In this document: in pieces, positions 1 to 7,553 of the stretch
Layout: each line of letters starts with the position of its first letter
Position numbering within the stretch: position 1 is the stretch's first letter
NCBI GenBank assembly: GCA_937998875.1
Contig: CALLBO010000071.1
Location: 72,087 to 114,288 of the forward strand
DNA: 42,202 nt
Direction: 5' to 3'
Origin: an uncultured Granulosicoccaceae bacterium
GTDB taxonomy: Bacteria > Pseudomonadota > Gammaproteobacteria > Granulosicoccales > Granulosicoccaceae
Notes under the pieces: model-generated
Told to the model about the DNA's origin: nothing
Databases searched by the model: none
What the model saw: the letters and a program-made list of their open reading frames with translations, nothing else
Position numbers and translations under genes: made by a program

Positions 1-1041
1 AGGCGTAACATCCAACACTCTTGCTCTTTGTGTAACACGAGGAGCTTCAGCCAAGCAATCCGTCATGCAAACTTCACCTTCGGTGACCGTACGAAATTTT
101 TCTTCCAATCGGTTATCTGCAATAAAGTTCTCTTCATTGGGTAGCCGGATTGAAGCGAGATTCTCAGAATTCAACACAAAGTCTTCCTCCGCCAGGTCAT
201 TCAGATATAGAAGGTACGCTGTGATGGCATAAACATCATCATCCGATAGGGACCGTGCATTTCCAAATGGCATTGCCCGGCGAACATAATCAAATACAGT
301 AGATAGGTACGGCCAGTATGAACCGATCGTTTTCTCCGGTCGCTCATCTGTAAGCGTGTCGCCTCCACCGGCTAATACGGGCCAGCGGCCAGTGCCCTCA
401 CCAAAACTGCCATGACATGATGCACAGTTTATTTCGTATAACTCCTCACCTTCGAGAGCATTACCTGATCCGGCCGGCAAGCCTGCACCATCCGGCCGTA
501 TATCTATATCCCATGCGGCAACTTCTTCAGGCAGCGCCGCGCGGCCAAGATGTAATACGCCATGATCCGGCACTTCAAAGTCCAGTGCGAGCTTACGAGG
601 CTCTATAACTGTAACTTCCACAGGCTCTTCTACCACCGCAATATTTGATGTTCTTTCGCCTTTCTCATTGAACTCTTTCAGATAATCAATTATCGACAGA
701 CGCTGCTCAGCATTACGAACACCGGGGAATACCATTTTAGTTCCCGGAATAAATTTCATTGGCGTAGCAAGAAACTCATCCAGCGATTTGTAGTCCCACT
801 CAAGCCCGGCATCCACTGCTTTGTTAAATGGCGATGAGTACTCATAATCGTCTTTGCTACCTGCAACACGACCTGCGACCCCGTTGAGACTGGGCCCGTA
901 TAGATGCTTCGCACCCTCACCAATCTGATGGCAGGCTGCGCATTGGCCAAACAACTTTTCACCAGCTACTGCATCTGCCCGTACCGCAGTTGAGAAAAAC
1001 ACAGGCGCTATAACCGCCAATAAAGATATCAATCGATACAT
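1..1041 (-). CDS. soxD: SoxD, dihaem cytochrome c subunit of sulfane dehydrogenase SoxCD (3' end cut by window)
   Basis: Periplasmic cytochrome c that takes electrons from SoxC during oxidation of the sulfane sulfur bound to SoxY. The reading frame opens with ATG at 1041 and stays open for 347 codons to base 1, so the C-terminus lies outside the window; the family is usually slightly longer. A cleavable signal peptide (hydrophobic residues 3-20 ending in A-R-A) precedes a first haem site CAACH and a second, CASCHGSFGEGTG, in the C-terminal half, each within a cytochrome c fold (G-P-S-L-N-G after the first). It begins 1 bp after the soxC stop, with GGAG of the soxC 3' end as ribosome site, so soxC and soxD are translationally coupled. 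Identity rests on the two haem motifs and the soxC context. Confidence 0.9.
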   Translation of the reverse strand, partial: MYRLISLLAVIAPVFFSTAVRADAVAGEKLFGQCAACHQIGEGAKHLYGPSLNGVAGRVAGSKDDYEYSSPFNKAVDAGLEWDYKSLDEFLATPMKFIPGTKMVFPGVRNAEQRLSIIDYLKEFNEKGERTSNIAVVEEPVEVTVIEPRKLALDFEVPDHGVLHLGRAALPEEVAAWDIDIRPDGAGLPAGSGNALEGEELYEINCASCHGSFGEGTGRWPVLAGGGDTLTDERPEKTIGSYWPYLSTVFDYVRRAMPFGNARSLSDDDVYAITAYLLYLNDLAEEDFVLNSENLASIRLPNEENFIADNRLEEKFRTVTEGEVCMTDCLAEAPRVTQRARVLDVTP

Positions 1042-1042
1042 A

Positions 1043-2329
1043 TTATGAGATCTCCACATTTTCAATCGAGCCGTCATTGCGTACGTGCCAGGTTTGAATG
1101 CTATTGTTGTGGTAAATCGAATTTACTCCACGTGCTGCACGTAATTGATCCTTGGTTGGTTGCACATTGCCGAATTCATCAATCGCGCGGCTTTGCAAAA
1201 ACATCTCCCGACCATCCCAGTTAAAGTCGTAGTAAAACCGGTGAACAGATTTTGACAGCGATGGCCCGTCCAGTCTTGCCGTAGTCCAGTTACGTCCACC
1301 ATCAATCGAGACATCTACCCGCTTGATCTTTCCCTGCCCTGACCACGCCAAACCCGACAATGACAGTTGACCACGACCATGGTTAATCGGAGCCTGAGGA
1401 CTCGGGTTGGTAATAACTGACTTCACTTCCATAACCCAGGTAAAACGTCGAGCGCTGCCGTCTTCGAGTAGATCTGTGTACTTGGAGGTTTCTTCACGGT
1501 GATGCCACGGTTTATCACCAACCTCTATGCGACGTAACCACTTGACCCACATGTTACCTTCCCATCCCGGTACCACCAGTCTCAGCGGGTAACCTTGTTC
1601 CGGTCTCAACGCTTCACCATTCATGTGCGTTGCGACGAGACAATCCTCCAGCGCTTTTTCCATTGGGATTGACCTTGTCATGTGAGACGGGTCTGCACCC
1701 TCCGGCAGAAGCCATTTGGCGTTTGTTTTTAGCCCGGCTTCATCTAAAAGATGCTTTAGCTTCACGCCGGTATACATTACGTTATGCACCATGCCGTGCG
1801 TGAACTGGCAACCGTTTAGCTGCGCTCCGCGCCACTCCATACCCGTATTAGCTGCACACTCGAGGAAGTACACTTGATTCTCTTTTGGAAAGCGGGCTAA
1901 ATCTTCCATGGTAAATACCAGTGGTGTATCGACCAAACCGTTAATCATGAATCTATGATCGCCCGGATCAATTTCGGCTATGCCGCCATGATGGCGTTCA
2001 AAACATAAACCGCTCGGCGTGATGATGCCTTCTATCTTGTGCAATGGTGTGAAGTTAACTGACGCCTTGGGGTCAGCTGTAAGCCATGCGACATCACGTC
2101 TTATCGTATCAGCTTCAAATTGCGATGGCCTGCCATAAGGGCGGGCATCCACACCCTCACCCAGATATCGATTCCAGTCTTGTATTTCTGTTATGAGCTT
2201 CTCGGGCTTCTGCTGAGCAAGAACGCTGGCACCGGCAAGTGATGCACCAATGCCGGTACCGGCCGCAATACTCTTTTTCAACAGCGCGCGTCTGCCAATA
2301 ATTTCGTTATTTTTATCCTGTTCTTCCAT
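1043..2329 (-). CDS. soxC: SoxC, molybdopterin sulfane dehydrogenase subunit
   Basis: Catalytic molybdenum-cofactor subunit of SoxCD, which oxidises the outer sulfur on the SoxY swinging arm in the periplasm. It is about 428 residues, the normal size. A Tat signal is visible (G-R-R-A-L-L-K-K-S, then a hydrophobic stretch ending V-L-A-Q). The sulfite-oxidase fold follows, with the cofactor-cysteine region F-L-E-C-A-A-N-T-G-M-E-W-R and the conserved stretch Y-P-L-R-L-V-V-P-G-W-E-G-N-M-W-V-K-W. A C-terminal dimerisation domain ends the protein. An ATG at 2335 is also possible, but GAGAG sits 9 bp before the ATG at 2329 and only 3 bp before the other. A strong hairpin separates it from the MBL gene upstream. 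The SoxCD pair implies full oxidation to sulfate without obligate sulfur globules. Confidence 0.93.
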   Translation of the reverse strand: MEEQDKNNEIIGRRALLKKSIAAGTGIGASLAGASVLAQQKPEKLITEIQDWNRYLGEGVDARPYGRPSQFEADTIRRDVAWLTADPKASVNFTPLHKIEGIITPSGLCFERHHGGIAEIDPGDHRFMINGLVDTPLVFTMEDLARFPKENQVYFLECAANTGMEWRGAQLNGCQFTHGMVHNVMYTGVKLKHLLDEAGLKTNAKWLLPEGADPSHMTRSIPMEKALEDCLVATHMNGEALRPEQGYPLRLVVPGWEGNMWVKWLRRIEVGDKPWHHREETSKYTDLLEDGSARRFTWVMEVKSVITNPSPQAPINHGRGQLSLSGLAWSGQGKIKRVDVSIDGGRNWTTARLDGPSLSKSVHRFYYDFNWDGREMFLQSRAIDEFGNVQPTKDQLRAARGVNSIYHNNSIQTWHVRNDGSIENVEIS

Positions 2330-2428
2330 AATCATTCACTCTCTATATATATTCAATTTTTTCTATGTATTAAAGCGCAAAAACCCGCTTACAATATTTT
2401 GCAGCTTTGTTTTTTTATCGGTCTTACT

Positions 2429-2463
2429 TGACTCAGTGACATAGCCTGTATATCACTGAGTCA
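2429..2463 (-). other. 11-bp perfect hairpin in the soxB/MBL - soxCD spacer
   Basis: TGACTCAGTGA (2429-2439) and TCACTGAGTCA (2453-2463) form a perfect 11-bp stem with a 13-nt loop. It lies between the stop of the MBL-fold gene (2481) and the start of soxC. On the transcribed minus strand the stem is followed by A/G-rich sequence rather than a T run, so it is not a standard intrinsic terminator. An mRNA-stability or processing hairpin that sets the soxAB:soxCD ratio is a possible role (inference). The remainder of the 2330-2480 spacer is AT-rich and could hold a secondary promoter. Confidence 0.6.
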
Positions 2464-2480
2464 GTCACTTACGGTGCCGC

Positions 2481-3461
2481 CTATGATGGTACGTATCGAT
2501 ATCCTTCAACATGCTTTTCAACCTGTCCGTAACCTGGTTCGGGCAAGTGATAACCTATAAGTTTCATCCGATCTGTGGCCAGCCGATCAAGCAATCTAAC
2601 CCGGGTTGCTGCCGCAGCATCAGGGTCCTGATCACTAAGCCACGGCAGATCCGGCTTCACAAATGACAACACCGGGTGGATTAACGCATCACCAAGCACC
2701 ACTACCGGATCGGTTCCAGCGTGGACTACAAAAGAAGAGTGGCCGGGCGTATGACCATGAGTGTCTATGGCCTCGATACCGGGCAGCACCTCATCACCCC
2801 ACTCAAAACGGTTTAGCTGCTCCTCAATCAATGGCAATCGATTGCGTGCACCGGCAACAAATCCAAGCCCTGCTTCATCTGTATTGTTTAATGTATCTTC
2901 TGACAGCCAGTAGTCATACTCTGTGCCGTGCATGTGGTAAGTCGCTTCAGGACAAAGTAACTCATCGAAATCATCCAGCAAACCCCAACAATGATCCGGA
3001 TGCGCGTGCGTAAACACTACATCGGTTATCTCGAGCGGATCTATTCCCGCTTCTTCGAGGCTTGAAGGTAACAGGCCTGCAGATTCCAAAAACTGACTTC
3101 CCGAGCCCGTATCAAAAAGCACCTTACGACTTTCTGTTTCCAGCAAGGTTACGTTGAGCGGCGGGCTATGCTCAGTAGTGGACAATCCCGCTTGTTCAAA
3201 CAACGGCGTTAACTGCTGCTCCTGCTCACTGTTCTGAAAGAGCCGGCCGGCCGGCAGATCCAGAAAACCATCTGAAAGAACATGTAGCTTTGCAACGTCT
3301 GACAGCTTAATTGTCGCAGTAGCCGCCCGTGCCAATGGAACCATACCGCCAGCAACCAGACTACCGGCAGCCATCATCTGCAAAACTCTGCGTCTTTGAA
3401 CATCCGTCACAATCACAGGTTGCAACCTTTGCTTATGTTTACGCAATTCATCAGCTGGCAA
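2481..3461 (-). CDS. Tat-exported MBL-fold metallohydrolase within the sox operon (SoxH-like)
   Basis: Metallo-beta-lactamase-fold protein, 326 residues from a TTG start. The metal motif T-H-A-H-P-D-H-C-W-G is clear, followed by D-T-H-G-H-T-P-G-H-S and V-L-G-D-A (second histidine and bridging aspartate). The N-terminus carries a twin-arginine signal, Q-R-R-R-V-L-Q-M-M followed by A-A-G-S-L-V-A-G-G and an A-R-A cleavage site, so it works in the periplasm. A GTG start at residue 16, with AAAGG before it, is an alternative and would give a more typical Tat peptide. It begins 4 bp after the soxB stop, so it is cotranscribed with sox. MBL proteins (SoxH) occur in other sox clusters and are not essential for thiosulfate oxidation there. 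The substrate is unknown; a thiol or persulfide ester is plausible. Confidence 0.8.
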   Translation of the reverse strand: MPADELRKHKQRLQPVIVTDVQRRRVLQMMAAGSLVAGGMVPLARAATATIKLSDVAKLHVLSDGFLDLPAGRLFQNSEQEQQLTPLFEQAGLSTTEHSPPLNVTLLETESRKVLFDTGSGSQFLESAGLLPSSLEEAGIDPLEITDVVFTHAHPDHCWGLLDDFDELLCPEATYHMHGTEYDYWLSEDTLNNTDEAGLGFVAGARNRLPLIEEQLNRFEWGDEVLPGIEAIDTHGHTPGHSSFVVHAGTDPVVVLGDALIHPVLSFVKPDLPWLSDQDPDAAAATRVRLLDRLATDRMKLIGYHLPEPGYGQVEKHVEGYRYVPS

Positions 3462-3465
3462 GACA

Positions 3466-5151
3466 CTATTGTACTTTTACCGATTGATTCGGCTGCATAT
3501 TAATGACCTCCTGCTTGCCAATGTAATTTTCCATCAGGTCAAAAATCGCAGGCCCGTCAACGTCTTCATTTACTGATGCCCAACCCGCCACAACATAACC
3601 TTTACCTGGCTCTATTGGCTCACCAGTAGACAGCAATGTCATGTCGCTTATGCGTGCACCCATTGAGGCCTCCGGCTTGCAGGTGTAACCCATGCCACCG
3701 ACGCGAACCATATCGCCACCCTGCTGGAAGAAAGGATCCGGGTTAAAAAGGTTATCGCAAACATCTTCCAGAATCTCTTTGATTCTCTCGCCGGTAAATT
3801 CAAGGCGATAAACCTCGGGGTAACTCATTGCAGTTTGCGTGTATAGATCTTCAATAGTGATGTTGTCCCCGGGAAGTAAGGTTGTTCCCCACCTGAAACC
3901 CGGGCTAAACGATAGCTCTGCATCGCGCTCTTCCATCATTCCTTCGCAGATCAAATCATCCCACGTGCCGTTAAAGTTGCCGCGCCTGTAGAGCAATGAG
4001 TCTGTCTGGCCGATAACACGACCCAGTTCTTCTTCGTACGGTGCCCTGACCTCATCTATTTTGGCAGCCATGATCGGGTCAGGTGTTATAACGTCAGAGA
4101 AAACCGGTATCAGGTAGGAGTTGTGGTCTGTAACTTTGCCGTTTTTAACTTCCAGATCTACTCTGCCGAGGTACTTGCCGTGCGATCCGCTTGCAAGGAT
4201 TAACGTATTTTCTACCTTGATAGCTTCTGGAATTGCGTCATGTGTGTGGCCGGTCAATATCACATCTATTCCGCTAATCTCGGTGGCGAGCTTACGATCG
4301 ACATCAAAGCCATTGTGAGAAAGCAGAACAACAACTTCCGCACCATCTGCTCTAGCTTCGTCAACATTTTTTTGTAGAGTTTCCAACCGCAAGCCAAATG
4401 ACCACTCCGGAAACATCCAGCGCGGGTTTGCGATTGGTGTGTAAGGCATGGCCTGACCGATGATTGCAACCCGGCTTCCGCCTGCTTCCACAAAAGAGGT
4501 GCTGTCGAATACAGGTTCTTCCCAATCAGTATCAACAATGTTGCTGGCAAGAAAAGGAAAGCCGAGTTCATCTATGATTTCAAGCACCCGATCTGTACCG
4601 AGGGTAAACTCCCAATGACCAACCATCGCATTCGGCTTTAGCAGAGACATGCAGTCCACCATGTCCTGTGCATTGGTTTTTAGTGCAGTGTATGAGCCTT
4701 GCCAGGTGTCACCACCATCGAGCAGTACAACGTTATCTTCGCCGCGTTCTGCCCGAATAGCATTGACCAGCGTTGCCGTACGATCGAGCCCGCCCAATCG
4801 CCCATAAGTATTCGCAAGATCAACATAGTCGACCATGGTGTGTGCATAGGCTAACGCGCTGCCACGCTCGAGACCGAAGTGACGTAGAAAATCATCTGCA
4901 ACCAGATGTGGTGGAATACCTGAATAGTCGCCAACACCTATGTTTTCAGAGGGCGGGCGAAAATACAGAGGCTTAAGCTGCGCATGCATATCGGTGACAT
5001 GCAAAAGCGTAAGCTTACCTTTGGCATCGAACTTCAGCAGATCATCTTGCGTAAGCTGCTGCTGCGCGCTGGCCCGGGGAGTCCACCCCGAGAAACCCGT
5101 TAAACCGGCGGCGACTGCCGCAAATTGGAGGAAGTCGCGTCTTGAATGCAT
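3466..5151 (-). CDS. soxB: SoxB, thiosulfohydrolase
   Basis: Releases sulfate from the SoxY-bound thiosulfonate by hydrolysis, using a dimanganese site in the periplasm. It is 561 residues, the usual length. The Tat signal is M-H-S-R-R-D-F-L-Q-F. The 5'-nucleotidase-type metal motifs appear in order: D-M-H near residues 54-56, G-G-D-T-W-Q-G-S near 146, the SoxB-specific G-H-W-E-F-T near 178 (nucleotidases have G-N-H-E), L-S-H-N-G-F-D-V-D, and G-H-T-H-D. Ten bases separate it from soxA, and the MBL gene follows after 4 bp. The ribosome site before ATG 5151 is weak, suggesting translational coupling to soxA. Confidence 0.96.
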   Translation of the reverse strand: MHSRRDFLQFAAVAAGLTGFSGWTPRASAQQQLTQDDLLKFDAKGKLTLLHVTDMHAQLKPLYFRPPSENIGVGDYSGIPPHLVADDFLRHFGLERGSALAYAHTMVDYVDLANTYGRLGGLDRTATLVNAIRAERGEDNVVLLDGGDTWQGSYTALKTNAQDMVDCMSLLKPNAMVGHWEFTLGTDRVLEIIDELGFPFLASNIVDTDWEEPVFDSTSFVEAGGSRVAIIGQAMPYTPIANPRWMFPEWSFGLRLETLQKNVDEARADGAEVVVLLSHNGFDVDRKLATEISGIDVILTGHTHDAIPEAIKVENTLILASGSHGKYLGRVDLEVKNGKVTDHNSYLIPVFSDVITPDPIMAAKIDEVRAPYEEELGRVIGQTDSLLYRRGNFNGTWDDLICEGMMEERDAELSFSPGFRWGTTLLPGDNITIEDLYTQTAMSYPEVYRLEFTGERIKEILEDVCDNLFNPDPFFQQGGDMVRVGGMGYTCKPEASMGARISDMTLLSTGEPIEPGKGYVVAGWASVNEDVDGPAIFDLMENYIGKQEVINMQPNQSVKVQ

Positions 5152-5160
5152 AGTAGTTTT

Positions 5161-6024
5161 CTACTGGCGTACTGCCGGAGTCTCTACCGAAAGACCTTGC
5201 CCACGCCACGTGGTGTACACCTCCAGTGCCATTAGATCATCAGAGAATGCATCAGGAAACTCCGCACGCGTATCACGGATACAGCCACGGAATCTGTTGT
5301 GCAACGAGATCAGGTTGCCCTGTTTCAAACGATAAGTTGGAAAGCCATTAACATTACCCTGACTCAGATGATCCGCTCGAATGTGTTTGCCGTTATTCAA
5401 TTCATGGCATGAAGCACAAGACAGATTTAACTGCCCGGTTCGTTTGTAGTAGAGCTCTTTACCAGCCTCCCACCACTTCTGCATTTCACCTTCTTCAAGG
5501 TTAACTTTAACCGGCTCTCCAAGGGACTGATGCTTAATAAAAGCAGTAAGCGGCTTTTGCCCGCCCTTGTCAAATTTGTAGGGTTCTGCACCCATATTAT
5601 CAACGCGGCAGGCATTGATACGCAGTTCGATATTCATTGGCCGACCGCTTTCTTCATGCCACTTCGGATAAATCGCACCAACACCGGCCATAGATGTCGC
5701 AGCATCCTGATGGCACGACTCGCACGACTTACCTTCGCTGCCTTCGACAGTACTCCAAAGTGCAGCGCCCTGCTCTACACCGAGCATACCGCCATTGGCA
5801 AACGAATCGGCCTCCATGGCGCGAGTGGAATCTGTTCGGTAGTGCCAGCCGGAAATTACCTCCGGTAGCGGATGACCTTCCGACGAAGGCGCTCGAGTAA
5901 TGATCTCAATCTCGTCATCAATGACGAGTGTGTCTTCGACTGGCCCTGCCACAACGGTTGCCGCCACAAACGTTGTAGTGATTGCAACACCGAGACCTGC
6001 AGCAATAAAACGCGAATAATTCAA
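5161..6024 (-). CDS. soxA: SoxA, dihaem cytochrome c of the SoxAX thiosulfate-loading complex
   Basis: With SoxX it oxidatively couples thiosulfate to the cysteine of SoxY. Two haem sites are visible, K-S-C-E-S-C-H and L-S-C-A-S-C-H, plus the active-site cysteine region F-R-G-C-I-R-D-T-R-A-E near the C-terminus, where the cysteine persulfide ligates haem. The frame is open from a TTG at 6060. The TTG at 6024 is chosen because GAGGAG lies 8 bp before it and the protein then opens directly with a signal peptide (N-Y-S-R-F-I-A-A-G-L-G-V), giving 287 residues. It sits 35 bp or more downstream of soxZ and 10 bp upstream of soxB. Confidence 0.94.
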   Translation of the reverse strand: MNYSRFIAAGLGVAITTTFVAATVVAGPVEDTLVIDDEIEIITRAPSSEGHPLPEVISGWHYRTDSTRAMEADSFANGGMLGVEQGAALWSTVEGSEGKSCESCHQDAATSMAGVGAIYPKWHEESGRPMNIELRINACRVDNMGAEPYKFDKGGQKPLTAFIKHQSLGEPVKVNLEEGEMQKWWEAGKELYYKRTGQLNLSCASCHELNNGKHIRADHLSQGNVNGFPTYRLKQGNLISLHNRFRGCIRDTRAEFPDAFSDDLMALEVYTTWRGQGLSVETPAVRQ

Positions 6025-6095
6025 TTGTGATTCTCCTCTATAAGCCGACTTGTTCGGCAAACCACTTTATCTATTGGAACATCAACAGGGCACAA

Positions 6096-6416
6096 TCAAG
6101 AAAGCGAAATTTCTTTCTCAGCTTCGATGACTTCACCCTCATCATCAACCCATGTGAATTTAAAGGTGCCGGCTTCTTCTACTTTGGCTTTAAACTCAAA
6201 GTAAGGATTAGCCGCAATAGCAGGATCAATATCGCAAGAGAAAACAGGTGTGCCGTTGAACTCGCAGGAAAACTTATTGATGATCATCCGCGGAATGGGC
6301 TTACCTTCCTTGTCTTTTCTTTGACCGGATTCCATTTTGTGACTGACTAGTGTCTTAATAGTGATTACATCACCGGCAGAGACTTTCTTGGGTACTTTAA
6401 TTCGAGGTTTAGCCAT
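6096..6416 (-). CDS. soxZ: SoxZ, sulfur-carrier complex subunit
   Basis: Cytoplasm-translated partner of SoxY, exported with it by hitch-hiking on the SoxY Tat signal. It is 106 residues, typical for the family, with no signal of its own. It begins M-A-K-P-R-I-K-V-P and contains the conserved K-T-L-V-S-H-K-M-E-S-G-Q-R and the Ig-like C-terminal strands (F-K-F-T-W-V-D-D-E-G). It starts at ATG 6416, 14 bp after the soxY stop, with GGAAA as ribosome site. Confidence 0.95.
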   Translation of the reverse strand: MAKPRIKVPKKVSAGDVITIKTLVSHKMESGQRKDKEGKPIPRMIINKFSCEFNGTPVFSCDIDPAIAANPYFEFKAKVEEAGTFKFTWVDDEGEVIEAEKEISLS

Positions 6417-6430
6417 AATAATTTCCGGGC

Positions 6431-6889
6431 TTATCCGCCGCAGCCTCCTATTGTTACTTTGACGTTGTTACTCGCTTTGTAAATTTCACCATTGCTGAGT
6501 TTTGCCAGTGCAACGACATTTTGAGTCTTCGCAAGTCGCATACGGGTTGAGGCCTTTGCCTCTCCACTCATTGGTGTGAAATTAAAGGTAGCAACTTCCG
6601 GCAATGGATTACCTTCTGCCAGCAGCATGACGGATTCAACATAGTCGTCTGCAGTCATCGGGCTTTCGACCAGCACAGAAACAGGTACGCTGTTGCCGTT
6701 CTCTGCAATTTCAGGCGTTGTTAAAGTTAGTGCGCCTTCACCCGCTTCGGAACCCGCAGTGAATGCTTCAATGGCTTTAGCGACATCGGCAGCTTCTGCA
6801 AATACGCGCCCGGAACCGAAAAACGCTGATAGCGCCGCCGCAGCACTGGCGCTTAGAAATGCACGCCTGTGAAAGGATTGTTTTGTCAT
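6431..6889 (-). CDS. soxY: SoxY, covalent sulfur carrier with GGCGG arm
   Basis: Central carrier protein: all Sox intermediates are bound to the cysteine of its C-terminal swinging arm. The 152-residue protein ends V-T-I-G-G-C-G-G, with the cysteine third from last, exactly as in functional SoxY. The Tat signal F-H-R-R-A-F-L-S-A-S is followed by an alanine-rich hydrophobic stretch. The ribosome site CGGAGAT precedes ATG 6889. It lies 12 bp downstream of soxX. Confidence 0.96.
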   Translation of the reverse strand: MTKQSFHRRAFLSASAAAALSAFFGSGRVFAEAADVAKAIEAFTAGSEAGEGALTLTTPEIAENGNSVPVSVLVESPMTADDYVESVMLLAEGNPLPEVATFNFTPMSGEAKASTRMRLAKTQNVVALAKLSNGEIYKASNNVKVTIGGCGG

Positions 6890-6901
6890 GGATATCTCCG
6901 A

Positions 6902-7354
6902 CTATTTAAGAGTTTCAAGATAGGCGACGACGTCTTCTACCTGTTGAGCTGAAAGGATGGTCTTGCCGATTAGATCTTTGCGAACGTCTGCACCAACGTC
7001 CAGGCTGTAAAAGCCTGGCATCACGGTTTCAGGAAATATAGCTTTCGCGTTAACCACAATGGTACGCAGAATTTCCGGCTGCCAGCGTGTGCCGGCACCA
7101 TCCAGGCTTGGACCTACCTCACCATGAAACAGCTGATCAGCCATATCGCTGTTAGCATGACAGGCGAGGCAGTTACCCAGCTTGCGATTGGCAAAGATTT
7201 TTTTGCCTTCTTCTGCATTACCAACCGTTGAAGTCAACGGAGTTGCGATAGCCAGATTTTCAATTTCCACCGCATCCGGCGCTACGCCGTCTGCAACTAC
7301 AATTCCGGATAACGCCAATCCGGCACAACACCCTACAATAAGCCTGCGAATCAC
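6902..7354 (-). CDS. soxX: SoxX, monohaem cytochrome c of SoxAX
   Basis: Electron-accepting partner of SoxA. It has 150 residues from a GTG start at 7354; GGAGG lies 8 bp before this start. A signal peptide (residues 1-22, ending V-V-A-D) precedes a single haem site N-C-L-A-C-H at 61-66, with M112 in V-M-P-G-F-Y as the likely distal ligand. It is the first gene of the sox operon, and the putative persulfide-responsive promoter lies directly upstream. Confidence 0.94.
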   Translation of the reverse strand: MIRRLIVGCCAGLALSGIVVADGVAPDAVEIENLAIATPLTSTVGNAEEGKKIFANRKLGNCLACHANSDMADQLFHGEVGPSLDGAGTRWQPEILRTIVVNAKAIFPETVMPGFYSLDVGADVRKDLIGKTILSAQQVEDVVAYLETLK

Positions 7355-7436
7355 AGTAACGCCCCTCCAGAAGGTTAAACGGTGAGTACTACTTTAGTTT
7401 CATTGACACTAGCCCAAAAACACGACGCATTCAATA

Positions 7437-7464
7437 TTTATATTCAAATATTTGAATCTTTCAG
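7437..7464 (-). promoter_or_regulatory. sox operon promoter with a SqrR/BigR-type operator
   Basis: ATTCAAATATTTGAAT at 7442-7457 is a perfect 16-bp palindrome with the form ATTC-N8-GAAT. That is the operator described for the ArsR-family persulfide sensors SqrR, BigR and YgaV. On the minus strand it fills the spacer between a -35-like CTGAAA (7464-7459) and a -10-like TATAAA (7442-7437), spaced by 16 bp, about 80 bp before soxX. A repressor bound there would block the polymerase. No regulator gene is in the window. The rest of the 7355-7553 spacer shows nothing else beyond the soxX ribosome site. Confidence 0.65.
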
Positions 7465-7553
7465 CCACACGAAAGAGAAACGTCCATTCCAGGAGGTGAA
7501 TAAGCTTCTCAATTAAATCTGGCGACTGAATCAGACAGATCGCACCATAGGAA

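Noticed and set aside
2429..2463. Hairpin as a rho-independent terminator of the soxB part of the operon
   Set aside because: No T run follows the stem on the transcribed strand.
6058..6060. TTG at 6060 as the soxA start
   Set aside because: A strong GAGGAG lies before the TTG at 6024, which opens directly into the signal peptide.
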